DNA from: Lucinisca nassula
Lineage: Eukaryota > Mollusca > Bivalvia > Lucinida > Lucinidae
Length of the DNA stretch: 64,000 nucleotides
Direction of reading: 5' to 3'
Assembly: GCA_963580285.1 (NCBI GenBank)
Contig: OY757025.1
Location: forward strand, 116,625,900 to 116,689,899
Part shown: piece after piece, positions 53,701-64,000 of the stretch
Layout: the number at the start of each line of letters is the position of its first letter
How positions within the stretch are numbered: position 1 is the first letter of the stretch
Translations under genes and position numbers: made by a program
Notes under the pieces: model-generated
The model's database searches: none
Told to the model about the DNA's origin: nothing
Seen by the model: the letters and a program-made list of their open reading frames with translations, nothing else

Positions 53701-56700
53701 GAAGATAATGTTAACAATTGTTTTGATAATATTGACACTATGATTTTTTTAGCTCACCGTCACGTAGTGACGAGGTGAGCTTTTGGGATCACTTTTTGTC
53801 CGTCGTGCGTGCTTAAACAATTTCTTTAAACGACATCTCCTCCTAAACCACTGATCGGATTTTGACCAAACTTCACGGGAATGATCCTTAGGTGGTCCCC
53901 TTTCAAAGTTGTTCAAATGGTTCCAGTCCGTTGCACATCTAGGTCACAGGAGCCAAAAATAGATTTTTTTAACCAAAAACTTAATAAATCTTCTTCTCTG
54001 AAACTACAAGGCCCAGGTCTTTGATATTTGGTATGAAGCTTCATCTACTGGACCCCTACCAAGATTGTTCAAATTATAGTGCTGGGTCCAAAAATGCCCC
54101 CGCCCCGGGGCCCTTTGGTTTTACATAGGCTTATATAGGGAAAATCTTTAAAATCTTCTTCTCTGAAACCACAAGGCCCAGGACTTTAATATTTGGTATG
54201 AAGCTTCATTTAGTGGACCCCTACCAAGATTGTTCAAATTATAGTGCTGGGACAAAAAATGCCCCCCCCCCAAGGGGCCCTTTGGTTGTACATTGGCTTA
54301 TATAGGGAAAATCTTTAAAAATCTTCTTCTCTGAAACCACAAGGCCCAGGACTTTGATATTTGGTATGAAGCTTGGACCCCTACCAAGATTGCTCAAATT
54401 ATAGTGCTGGGGCAAAAAATGCCCCCGTCCCGGGGCCCTTTGGTTTTACATACATGTAGGCTTATATAGGGAAAATCTTTAAAAATCTTCTTCGCTGAAA
54501 CCGCAAGGCCCAGGACTTTGATATTTAGAATGAAGCTTCATCTAATGGGCCTCTACCAAGATTGTTCAAATTATAGCCCTTGGGCCAAAAATGCCCCCGC
54601 CCCGGGGCCCTTTGTTTTACATAGACTTATATAGGGAAAATCTTTAAAAATCTTCTTCTCTGAAACCACAAGGCCTAGGTCTTTTATATTGGGTATGAAG
54701 CTTCATCTAAAGGGCCCCTAACAAGATTATTCAAATTATAGTGCTGAGGCCAAAAATGTCCCCGCCCCGGGGCCCTTTGGTTTTACATAGGCTTATAATG
54801 GGAAAATTTTTTTAAAAATGTTCTTCTCTGAAACCGCAAGGCCCAGGACTTTGATTTTTGGTATGAAGCTTCATCTAGTGGACCCCTACCAAGATTGTTC
54901 AAATTATAGTGCTGGGGCAAAAAATGCCCCCGCCCCCGTTGTTTGGTTTTAAATAGGCTTATATAGGGAAAATCTTTAAAAAGCTTTTTCTCTGAAACCG
55001 CAAGGCCCAGGACTTTGATATTTGGTATGCAGCTTCATCTAGTGAACCCCTACCAAGATTGTTCATATTATAGCCCTGTGGCCAAAAATGCCCTCGCTCT
55101 GGGGCACTATGGTTTTACATAGACTAATATAGGGAAAATCTTTAAAAATCTTCTTCTATGAAGCCACAAGGCCTGGGTCTTTGATATTTGGTATGAAGCT
55201 GCATCTTGTGGACCTCTATCAAGATTGTTCAAATTATAGCTCTGATACCAAAAATGTCCCCGCTCCGGGGCCCTTTGGTTTTACATAGACTTATATAGGG
55301 AAATCTTTTAAAATCTTCTCTGAAACTGCAAGGCCAAGTTCTTTGATATGTAGTATGGAGCTTTATCTAGTGGAACTCTACCAAGATTGTTCAAATTATA
55401 GCCCTGGGGCCACAAATGCCCCCACCCCGGGGCCCTTTGGTTTTATATAGATTTATATAGCCCCGGGGCCATTTGGTTTTGAATAGGCTTATGTAGGGAA
55501 TATCTTTAATAAAAATCTTCTCTTAAACCGCAAGGCCCAGGTCTTTGATATTTGATGTGTAGCTTCATCTAGTGGACCTTTGCCAAGATTGTTCAAATTA
55601 TAGCCTTTGTTGATATTTGGTATGAAGCTTCACCTTTAAGACCTCCCTCAACATTATGCACATTAAAGCCCTGGGGCCAATAATGGCCCTCTCTGGGGCC
55701 CACTTGTTACACTATGGATCAGGTGAGCGATCCAGGGCCATCATGGCCCTCTTGTTTTAAGAAAATCGGCTGTTTAGTTTGGTTGCTATGGCAACTTAGA
55801 GTTTCCATAGACTTATAATGGGGAAAATTGAAAAATGGCATTTACTGCCAAGTCATTGCAGATATTTTGACAAAACTTTTATAGAAATGTTTCTTGAGTA
55901 AACTTCTCTCAGCCATATGTTTTTATGCCAACCTGAGGGTCCCCCAGGTTGTGCTGGGGCCATGCCCCACCCCCACCACTTCATGAAAGACCATATATCT
56001 CAGAAACCATTCAGATCCTGACACCTAAACCATATATATTCTTGTTCCTATTGATAAGACGCATTCAGTGACACCAACCTGGCGGTCCTCCGGGATGCCC
56101 CGAGGCCATGCCCCACCCCCTCCACTTCATAAAAGGCCCAATATCTTGGAAACCATTCAGATCCCCACCCCTGAACCATACATGTATATACTCTTGTTCC
56201 TTATTAAAAGACCCATTCAGTGACACCAAACTGGGTCCCCCGGGATGTGCCGGGGCCATGTCCCGCCCCTCCATTTCATAAAAGGCCCAATATCTCAGAA
56301 TCCTTACAGATCCCCACCCCTAAATCATATATATTTTTTGCTCCTTATGATAAGACAGATTTATTGACACCAAATTGGGGGTCTTTCGGGGTGCGTCGGA
56401 GCCATGCCCCACCCCTTCACTTCACAAAAGGCCGTATATCTCAGAAACTGTTCAGAGCCCCACCCCTAAACCATATATGTTCTTGTTCATTATGATAAGA
56501 CATATTCAGTGACACCAACCTGGGGGTCCCCAGGGATGTACTGGGGCCATGCCCCACCCCCTCCATTTCATAATATCACAATACCTCGGAAACCTTACAG
56601 ATCCCCACCCCTAAACCATATATATTCTCGTTCCTTATGATAAGACACATTCATTGACACCAACCTGGGGGTCTCCCGGGGCCTTGCCCCACCCCTGCAC

Positions 56701-57394
56701 TTCACAAAAGGCCTTATATCTCAAAAACAAAAACTGTTCAGAGCCCCAGCCCTAAACAGTATATATTCTTGTTCCTTATGATAAGACTCGTTCAGTCACA
56801 CCAACTTTGTGCTGAGGCAATGTGCCCCACCCTTCCACTTCATAAAAGGCCATATATTGCAGAAACCATTCAAATCCCCACACCCATAATCCTTATTATT
56901 AGCACACCTACTGTAAGGGTGTCCGCAGGGGCCAGTCCTCTCCTTTCTACTTCATGAAAGGGCCTCATATCTTGGAAACCAATCAGATTCCCACCCCTAA
57001 ACCATATATATACTTGGCCCTTATGATAGGACACATTTAGGGACAAATATCTTGGGCTTTCCTGGGATCAACAGGGCATGCTCCAACCCCTCCACTGTTT
57101 AAGAGGTCTTATATCTCCAGCCATGCAGATCCCCACTGCTTAACCATATATATTCTTGTTCTTTGTGATAAGACACATTAAGTGATACCAACCAGGGCTT
57201 CATTGTGTACATGCCCCACCCCCTCTACTTCATAAAAGGCCTAATGTTTCATATACTGAGTCCACAGGGGTGCTCATTTGGATATGCGGGTTCATTTGGC
57301 AGATTAAAATGATATCATGTTAAAATACATGGCTGCAATTGGGCAGTGCCCACCTGAGCTCTGGTGAGCATAGTGGCCCATGGGCCTCTTGTTT
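50721..57394 (+). mobile_element. Pearl-type element A, copy 2, split by B
   Basis: The left part (50721-50892) repeats the start of copy 1 (AGCTCACCAGAGCC...GCTCCGGGGGAGCTTATAGG). The right part (55757-57394) repeats its body and GAGCTCTGGTGAGC...GGCCCATGGGCCTCTTGTTT end. It is inserted in a T run of element C. It has more internal ~120-150-bp ACCCCTAAACCATATATATT units than copy 1. Confidence 0.75.
50893..55756 (+). repeat. Element B: ~160-bp core-repeat array (two fused copies)
   Basis: Two starts of the form AGCTCACC...GACGAGGTGAGCTTTTGGGATCAC (50893 and 53751) each lead into degenerate units with CAAGGCCCAGGTCTTTGATATTTGG, TTCATCTAGTGGACC, CAAGATTGTTCAAATTATAG and GGGCCCTTTGGTTTTACAT. 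Unit spacing is ~160-165 bp where intact, and there are about 28-30 units in all. The end (CAGGTGAGCGATCCAGGGCCATCATGGCCCTCTTGTTTT, read in parts) has a hairpin. It is inserted in element A after GTGTTTTT. There are no ORFs. Confidence 0.8.
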
Positions 57395-58145
57395 CATTGC
57401 TGGTATCTCTGTAAACGCACCTTAGATTCTCTTCATATTTGGTAAAGGATATCTCTATAGCATTACCTTTCAATGGAATATCTAAGCCCCTGTGTCAAGC
57501 CTCCTGGTGGGCTGTCTGTCCGTCCGTCCGTCTGTCTGTTCATCTACTTTTACGTCAAAGTTTTGTGTTAAACCTTTTTCATTGCTGGTAGCTCTGTAAC
57601 ACACACGTTAGATTCTCTTCATGTTCGGTAAAGGATATCTCTTTGGCATTACCGTTCATATGAAAAAGCTAAGACCCTGGGTCAAGCCCCTGGGTGGGCT
57701 GTCTGTCTGTCCATCTGTCTGTTCATCTACTTTTATGTCAAAGTTTTGTGTTAAACCTTTTTCATTGCTGGTATCTCTGTAACCACATGGTAGATTCTCT
57801 TCATGTTCGGTAAAGGATATCTCTATAGCATTACCTTTCATATGAAATAGCTAAGCCCCCGGGTGGGCTGTCTGTCCGTCTGTCTGTTCATCTACTTTTA
57901 TGTCAAATTTTTGTGTTAAATCTTTTTCATTGCTGATAGCTCTGTAACCACATGTTAGATTCTCTTCATATTTGGTAAAGGATATCTCTATAGCATTACC
58001 TTTCATATAGAATATCTAAGCCCCTGGGTGAGCTGTCCGCCCGCTTGTCAACTTTGATATCAAAGTTTTGTGTTAAACCTTTTTGATTGCTCATATATCC
58101 ACCATCTATCATCGACACCGGAAATAGAATCCCGGTGAATCGATA

Positions 58146-58593
58146 CAAAGCGAAAGTAGGCATGGAGCACGGTAAGTGTAGCCTTTATTCCTGATCTATT
58201 TTCTGCAAGTGCAGGGTAATTTGTTTTCCTTGAAATAACAGAGGGATTTCTGCAACATTTTATGCGTTTTTCGAAGCTGTATGTTTCGACTTAAAGTCAA
58301 GAACACAAGTTTATCGATGCTTGGTACTGAGTGAAGACCGGCATTTTCGAAAAGCGGTTTCAGATTTTATAATTTCTTTATTTATTTCCGCTTAAACTTT
58401 CTTTTACCTGTTTCCGTTTATAATGGGTAGTAAATGAAAACTTTCAGTGGTCTTGATTTTATCATGCACTAAGCGTATTTATTAAAAACTAAAAATCCAT
58501 GTGTACGGCGTTTAGTTGTTTACAACCAGATAGCTGTACGGAATATAGTCAAAAATGTGTACGGCGAATAGGAATGGCTACTCCTTTATTCCG
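58146..58593. other. Internal sequence of element D, left
   Basis: This follows the left TIR. An ATGGAGCACG followed by GTAAGTG (58160-58176) looks like a start codon with a splice donor, but no downstream exon can be supported. Nothing else is recognised. Confidence 0.3.
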
Positions 58594-59683
58594 AATCAGA
58601 AATGTTACTGGTGACACGTCAAATGACATTCATACACCAGGACCTGCATCAGAATCAGAATTGTTACTGGTGACACGTAAAATGACATTCATACACCAGG
58701 ACCTGTGATGTGGGAAGTTAGTCCCTAGCTCTAACCAAAGAGGTAAATTTAGCTACACAATCATCAGCACCTTCAGCTGTCGCAATTATCGAATCGGGAA
58801 GGACATTCCAATCTCTAATGGTTCTGGGGAAGAACGACCCTTTATAAATGTCAGTTCTTGCAGTAAGGGTCTGAAACGCCAACGAATGGTGATTTCTACA
58901 GTGTCTAGCTGGGGGAACAAGGTCATCTGTTGGAATCTGTTTGTATAAAAGGATTAGCCTACTGTCTTTTCTCCTTTTCTTGAGAGACTCCCACTTTAAT
59001 TTTCCAAGTTTTCCAGTCATGCTCCCAGTTTCAAAGCAGTAATTGCCTGTTACGAATCTAGCAGCCCTATTCTGAACTTACTCAATTTCATCATTAAGGA
59101 CCACTCCACTGGGGTCCCAGATACAACTACCATACTCCAAGATTTGGCGAACAAGACCTTTATATGCTGCCTCTTTTACATCCTGAGGGCACTGATGAAG
59201 ATTTCGCCACAGGAAATCAAGCGTTCTGTTTGCCTTAGTACATATGTTGCTAATATGAGTATTCCATCTCAAGTTATGTGAGATTGTCACTCCAAGGTAT
59301 TTAATGGCGTCCACATTCTCGAGGACCTCCAAGGTGTAAGAAGCCTCAACTTTATTAGATCTCTTCCTACGTATCTGCATAAAATTGCATTTAACTGGTT
59401 GAAATTTCATGCCCAATTTTCGGGCCCAACATCCTAATCTATCTATGTCAGCCTGAAGTTTCAATGAGTCATCTGTATCTCTAATTTCCCGGTAGCAAAC
59501 ACAATCATCTGAGAACAGTCTTATTTCGGAGTCAATGTCAGTGGAAATATCATTGATGTACAGGGAGAACAAAAGTGGACCAAGAACGGTCCCTTGCGGG
59601 ACTCCAGACAAAACTGGAGCCCACTCTGAAGATTCACCATTAACAACAACCCTCTGTTTTCTGTAGGAAAGAAAGGAACCTGT
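58594..59683 (-). pseudogene. LINE RT fragment, C-terminal two thirds
   Basis: This is the same family as 45764. From 59683 down it reads RKQRVVVNGESSEWAPVLSGVPQGTVLGPLLF, LFSDDCVCYREI (catalytic DD kept), KYLGVTISHNLRWNTHI and ILEYGSCIWDPSGVVLNDEIE. A TAA replaces Lys near 59079, then VQNRAARF and, in frame with itself, MTGKLGKLKWESLKKRR to LVRARD (58718). The 3' tail is duplicated (two copies of the ACCAGGACCTG/TTACTGGTGACACG block at 58600-58705). It is 5'-truncated. Confidence 0.85.
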
Positions 59684-60600
59684 GATGGGAAGTTAGTTCC
59701 TAGCTCTCATTAAAGAGGTAAACTTAGATTCACAATCTTCTGCATCTTCAGCTGCTGAAATAATCGAATCGGGAATGGCATTCCAATCTCTAATAGTTCG
59801 GGGGAAGTATAATTCTTTATAAATGTCAGTTTTTGCAGTAAGGGTCTGAAACTCCATTCCAATGAATGATGATTACATTTAACGGGCTGAAATTTCATGT
59901 CCCATTTTCGGGCCCAACATCCTGATCTATCTACACATGTATATCATTCTGAAGTTTCAGTGAATCATCTGGATCTCCAATTTCCTGGTAGCAAACACAA
60001 TCGTCTACGAACAGTCTTATTGCAAAGTCAGTGTCAGTGGAAACAACATAGATGTCCACCTTTTTAACAGTCTCTTGATATTGGTGAAATCCCCAAAGAA
60101 TGACACTAAGCAAACATTTGCCCACTCTTCAAAAAAGGAGATAGGGCTCTTAATCATAATTATCACCCTATGTCTCTGACTTGTGTTCTGTGTAAATTGC
60201 TTGAACATATAGTCTGCTCCAACATCATGCCCAACTTGGATGAACATAAACTTTTGTCAGAAAGATAATATGCATTAAGGAAAAGGCATAGTCGTGAAAC
60301 TCAGTTGAGAACAACTGTTAATGATTGGGCAAAAATCTTGGACAAAGGGGGACAGGTAGACTCATTTATTCTGGACTTCGAGAAAGCTTTTGACATCACA
60401 CCACATCACATCACTACTTAAATCCAAGTTATTTGGTAATCGCATTGGGGGAAATACTCTCATATGGATAGATTCCTTTCTTTGCTACAGAAAACCGCGT
60501 TGTTGTTAATGGTGAATCTTCAGAGTGGGCACCAGTTTTGTCTGGAGTCCAACAAGGGACTGTTCTTGGTCCACTGTTATTCTCCCTGTACATCAATGTT
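59684..60600. pseudogene. LINE RT copy with 5' inversion
   Basis: The 3' part (59684-60058) lies on the minus strand: RLFVDDCVCYQEI, MKFQPVKCN fused by deletion to HHSLEW, and the SFFPRTIRDW region. The 5' part (60061-60600) lies on the plus strand: SLDIGEIPKE, CPLFKKGDRAL, LDEHKLLS, FILDFEKAFDI, SGVQQGTVLGPLLFSLYIN. The inverted part ends at LYIN and the other begins at the following residues, so both come from one insertion. Several stops are present. Confidence 0.8.
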
Positions 60601-60845
60601 GATCAGGAATCGATACAATCATTATCAACCCACAGCTCCCATCAGAGACACCAAAGTGAAAGAACCACAAACATGAAACAACAGACCCCAACGGAAACAC
60701 CAATAGCGGAAAGCCAAAATGACAGCAACCCCTCCCCTACCCCACAAAACGGCCAAAATGCCATCCACAATAAAATGATATAAGCGACACAAACACCCAA
60801 AGACAAACCATAACAAAAATAAACCGCGACAGAAGAACCTCTTTG
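60601..60845 (-). mobile_element. Naiad-like 3' region, second subfamily
   Basis: GATCAGGAATCGATACAATC and CAGCTCCCATCAGAGACACC lead into the diverged 3' region also seen at 17172-17373. It abuts LINE sequence on both sides. Confidence 0.7.
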
Positions 60846-61015
60846 ATTTGCCTTTATATCACCTATTGAGTTATTCACTAACAAATCATGCTGATTTTTT
60901 TTATATATATGTCTTGATCTCACGTCTCAAATTTTCAAATTTTGTCCGGAGTTTACCACTTCCCGTATTTTTTGCCTGTGCATGAATCTCATTTCTTCTG
61001 CGAAAGAGGAAAAGC
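60846..61015 (-). pseudogene. LINE N-terminal scrap
   Basis: On the minus strand VVNSGQNLKI and RSRHIYKKNQHDLLVNNSIGDIKANQR match the start of the LINE segment at 35890 in two frames. It is a short, broken fragment. Confidence 0.65.
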
Positions 61016-61115
61016 ATTTATTTTATTCTTTATTGCTAAACGCCAATGACGGACAACTTCATTTCCCCCACTTTTAAGGGTATATATGCTTTCCCCGACC
61101 AACGGATCATGAAGA

Positions 61116-61870
<755 letters not shown>

Positions 61871-62090
61871 TTCTCTCCCTCATTGTCACCCTTCCGCTGA
61901 TTTAAGAAGAGTAACCGCTTACATATAAGCCTGCACAGTAAACATGTGGATAGGTAAACTGTTCGGAAGAAAATGACCTAAATAGTGTTGAATGGGCCGT
62001 TGAACTGCCCTAAAAACAACTGCTGCGATCGGGCACATTTGACCATTACTCTCAGGTGTACATTACACATACTCCAGAGTTGCAGGATGA
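61871..62090. other. Internal sequence of element D
   Basis: No gene or repeat is recognised here. Confidence 0.35.
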
Positions 62091-62254
62091 GTGAGTGAGT
62101 GTTTGAGTTTTACGTCCCACCAACAGCTAAGGTCATACGGAGACGGGACCTCGGTTTAAAGACTCATCCGAAAGTCTGGAGAAGCCCGGGATCGATCCTG
62201 CGATCCCTGGTTTACAAGGCGAGTAGCGTAACCACTACACCACGGAGGCTTCTA
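62091..62254 (-). mobile_element. tRNA-derived SINE with 13-bp duplication
   Basis: On the minus strand the head reads GCCTCCGTGGTGTAGTGGTTACGC with a B-box-like GGATCGATCCC. The tail ends in (ACTC)n. Direct repeats AGTTGCAGGATGA (62078-62090 and 62255-62267) bound it. Confidence 0.85.
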
Positions 62255-62386
62255 AGTTGCAGGATGAAAGCATACACAGTAATTATGCACCTTTTGCCAT
62301 GTCACCCCCAATGAGGAACAGTGTCGGGGCTATCACACAATCTTACTTGACTCCATTTGTCACAGGAATTGGACCTGAGAGATTAC

Positions 62387-62469
62387 ATTACATGATTAGT
62401 TTAAACAATGGTTTATTAGTGACCGTATAAAGTTAACGAATAAACTATTGTTTAAACTCATCATGTAAT
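62387..62469. repeat. 31-bp-arm inverted repeat
   Basis: ATTACATGATTAGTTTAAAC... (62387-62417) pairs with its near-complement (62439-62469) across a 21-nt loop, with about two mismatches. It is a likely relic of a palindromic mobile element. Confidence 0.7.
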
Positions 62470-63649
62470 TACGCAAAGATCTCTAACTTGCATAGGAGAT
62501 AGTTCTTCCTGCACTGGGGTTGAGGGCTCCAGTTAACGTCTCGATCCGATAGACGGTGCAGTTTGGGGCATTTATCCCGGCAAATGATACCAGTGTAGCA
62601 TGTTTGGACACCGTAACTTTATTACCGCTGCAACTAATCTAACTGCAGAACCTAGAAAAAGTAGTGCGAGTGGGACTGGCCATGCATCTTTATTATGTTG
62701 TATTCACTCGTAATGTAGTGTAATCACTCTGAAGTCATGGCCGAAAGTTCCTGTAAGGATTTTAAGTTCATAACCGCCATCTACCCCTTACGAGTCTTCC
62801 ACGCGTGTATATTTGAACAGCCGTGATTTCATAATGCGCACTTCTTTTTAACCCACAATAACGCCTCTGTGGCAAAATATGGTCTTAAAACTATACATAG
62901 TCATTAGTTCCTAACTAACATTACTATATTGTGATGGGTTCTTGCTAATATGACGAGAGAATGGGTGAAATTGTTGAAGTGTGTTTATAAAATTCTGATG
63001 ACACTGGATAAAGATGTTGTGACAGGCAGGTGAATCTATTGATTTAGCCCCAGTTCTTGTCGGCCATTGTTTACATTTCGAAGCAGCATGTTCGACAAAA
63101 TATAACACCCGACTTTGACAGGACATACATGCAGAGCATTACAGTCCTCGTGGATGTGAGAGAAGCATCGGAAGGCCGGTCGGTATACTTTTAAAATGTC
63201 ATCAGCTATAAACATGGAACTATTTGCCGTACACTTTCGTTTACGCTAATTTGCAACAAGCCGTACACCACACTACTATTCGCCGTACAACAGGTAATTT
63301 ACGTTTAGGCAAACATTTGTGTTGAAAGTACAATTTGAGGCGAGTTTCTTTTGCAAATTATTTTTTCCATCATTGTTCTTTCTGGTTAAATGAAAAAGCT
63401 TCAGTAGAAAGTCATAAACATTAAACAAAACAACAACGAACTTGCCAAATCCATTTTGTTTACGGTACCAGCTGTCGAATATTCGGTCTGTAATTGCACA
63501 ATTGTGCGTTTTATAAGAAAGCACTTCTCATGGCAGCAGCAAATTATGTCCACTACTGATATTTGATAACAGTAATCTTAAACCTAAAGCTTACAAGCAG
63601 TAAAATAATCCATTTTCAAGAGGCACTCCTTCACCTGCAGCTATTACTT
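62470..63649. other. Internal sequence of element D, right
   Basis: This 1.2-kb stretch has no convincing ORF, RNA gene or repeat match within the window. Confidence 0.35.
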
Positions 63650-63744
63650 TCGATTCACCGGGATTCTATTTCCGGTGTAGATGATAGACGGTGTATCTGT
63701 AACCACATGTTAGATTCTCTTCATATTTGGTAAAAGATGTAATA

Positions 63745-63868
63745 GAGAAATATTGGTAAATACTTGTACTGATTGATATATGTACAGGATAATTTGACGA
63801 GCCCGCCAGGGCGAGTCTAATTATCCTGTACAGATGTCAATCAGTACAAATATTTACCAATATTTCTC
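63745..63868. repeat. 124-bp near-perfect palindrome
   Basis: Arms of about 50 bp begin GAGAAATATTGGTAAATA and end TATTTACCAATATTTCTC. The centre GAGCCCGCCAGGGCGAG forms its own small stem. It lies directly after the last trace of element C. It looks like a miniature palindromic transposon. Confidence 0.8.
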
Positions 63869-64000
63869 AAAAACAATTGGATATATCTGTTTTAATCCAC
63901 AGCTTATTGTAACTTCCACTTAAAGGTAAAAGATAAAACCTATTAAAGCATATTTGTTTTATTTACTGTTAATTTAAATTTCTTTTATTTGACCTGATTT

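Noticed and set aside
50893..55756. CRISPR-like array
   Set aside because: Units are ~160 bp, degenerate throughout and not separated by unique spacers; the context is eukaryotic.

Overview
This window is intron-free, repeat-saturated animal DNA with no host gene I can identify. It looks like a marine bivalve, probably a clam. The reasons are Penelope-like retroelements of the Naiad type with in-frame TGA codons (Naiad selenoproteins have been reported from clams), elements resembling the bivalve pearl/Helitron-related families with ~160-bp core repeats, tRNA-derived SINEs, and dispersed arrays rich in TGATCAGACTGCGCA-like motifs. The species is inference.

Region 1 (1-23.8 kb) is a mosaic of 5'-truncated, tandem and inverted pieces of one Naiad-like Penelope family: a reverse transcriptase (RT) coding part plus a ~570-bp 3' region ending in ACTTCTACTTT. 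It is interrupted by an apparently intact Ty3/gypsy retrotransposon (11384-16715) with identical 247-bp LTRs, by a degenerate gene of unknown family (3480-4740), and by a 363-bp mini-element with direct-repeat ends (9878-10240). The most complete Naiad RT is at 17374-19622.

Region 2 (23.8-30.1 kb) holds tandem repeats carrying perfect AGGTCAnnnTGACCT palindromes, followed by a second apparently intact Ty3/gypsy element on the minus strand (25080-30058) with identical 231-bp LTRs.

Region 3 (30.1-42.2 kb) contains minisatellites, nested SINEs, a piggyBac-like non-autonomous element containing a second TIR element, half of a LINE RT, and a ~1.9-kb degenerate tandem array.

Region 4 (42.2-50.4 kb) has a pearl-like element, a 1.5-kb TIR element, the other half of a LINE RT, and nested palindromic or TIR elements.

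Region 5 (50.4-64 kb) is a nested stack. Element C (50417-63738) is split by element A, which is split by the ~160-bp-unit array B. C is split again by a 5.6-kb TIR element D (58100-63693) with a TATC duplication. D itself carries LINE copies (one with a twin-priming inversion), a ~620-bp ATCT microsatellite and SINEs.

The only coding regions that look functional are the two gag-pol ORFs. Everything else is a broken retroelement or non-coding repeat. Boundaries of Naiad, LINE and SINE fragments were set by eye from copy-to-copy comparison and may be off by several bases.
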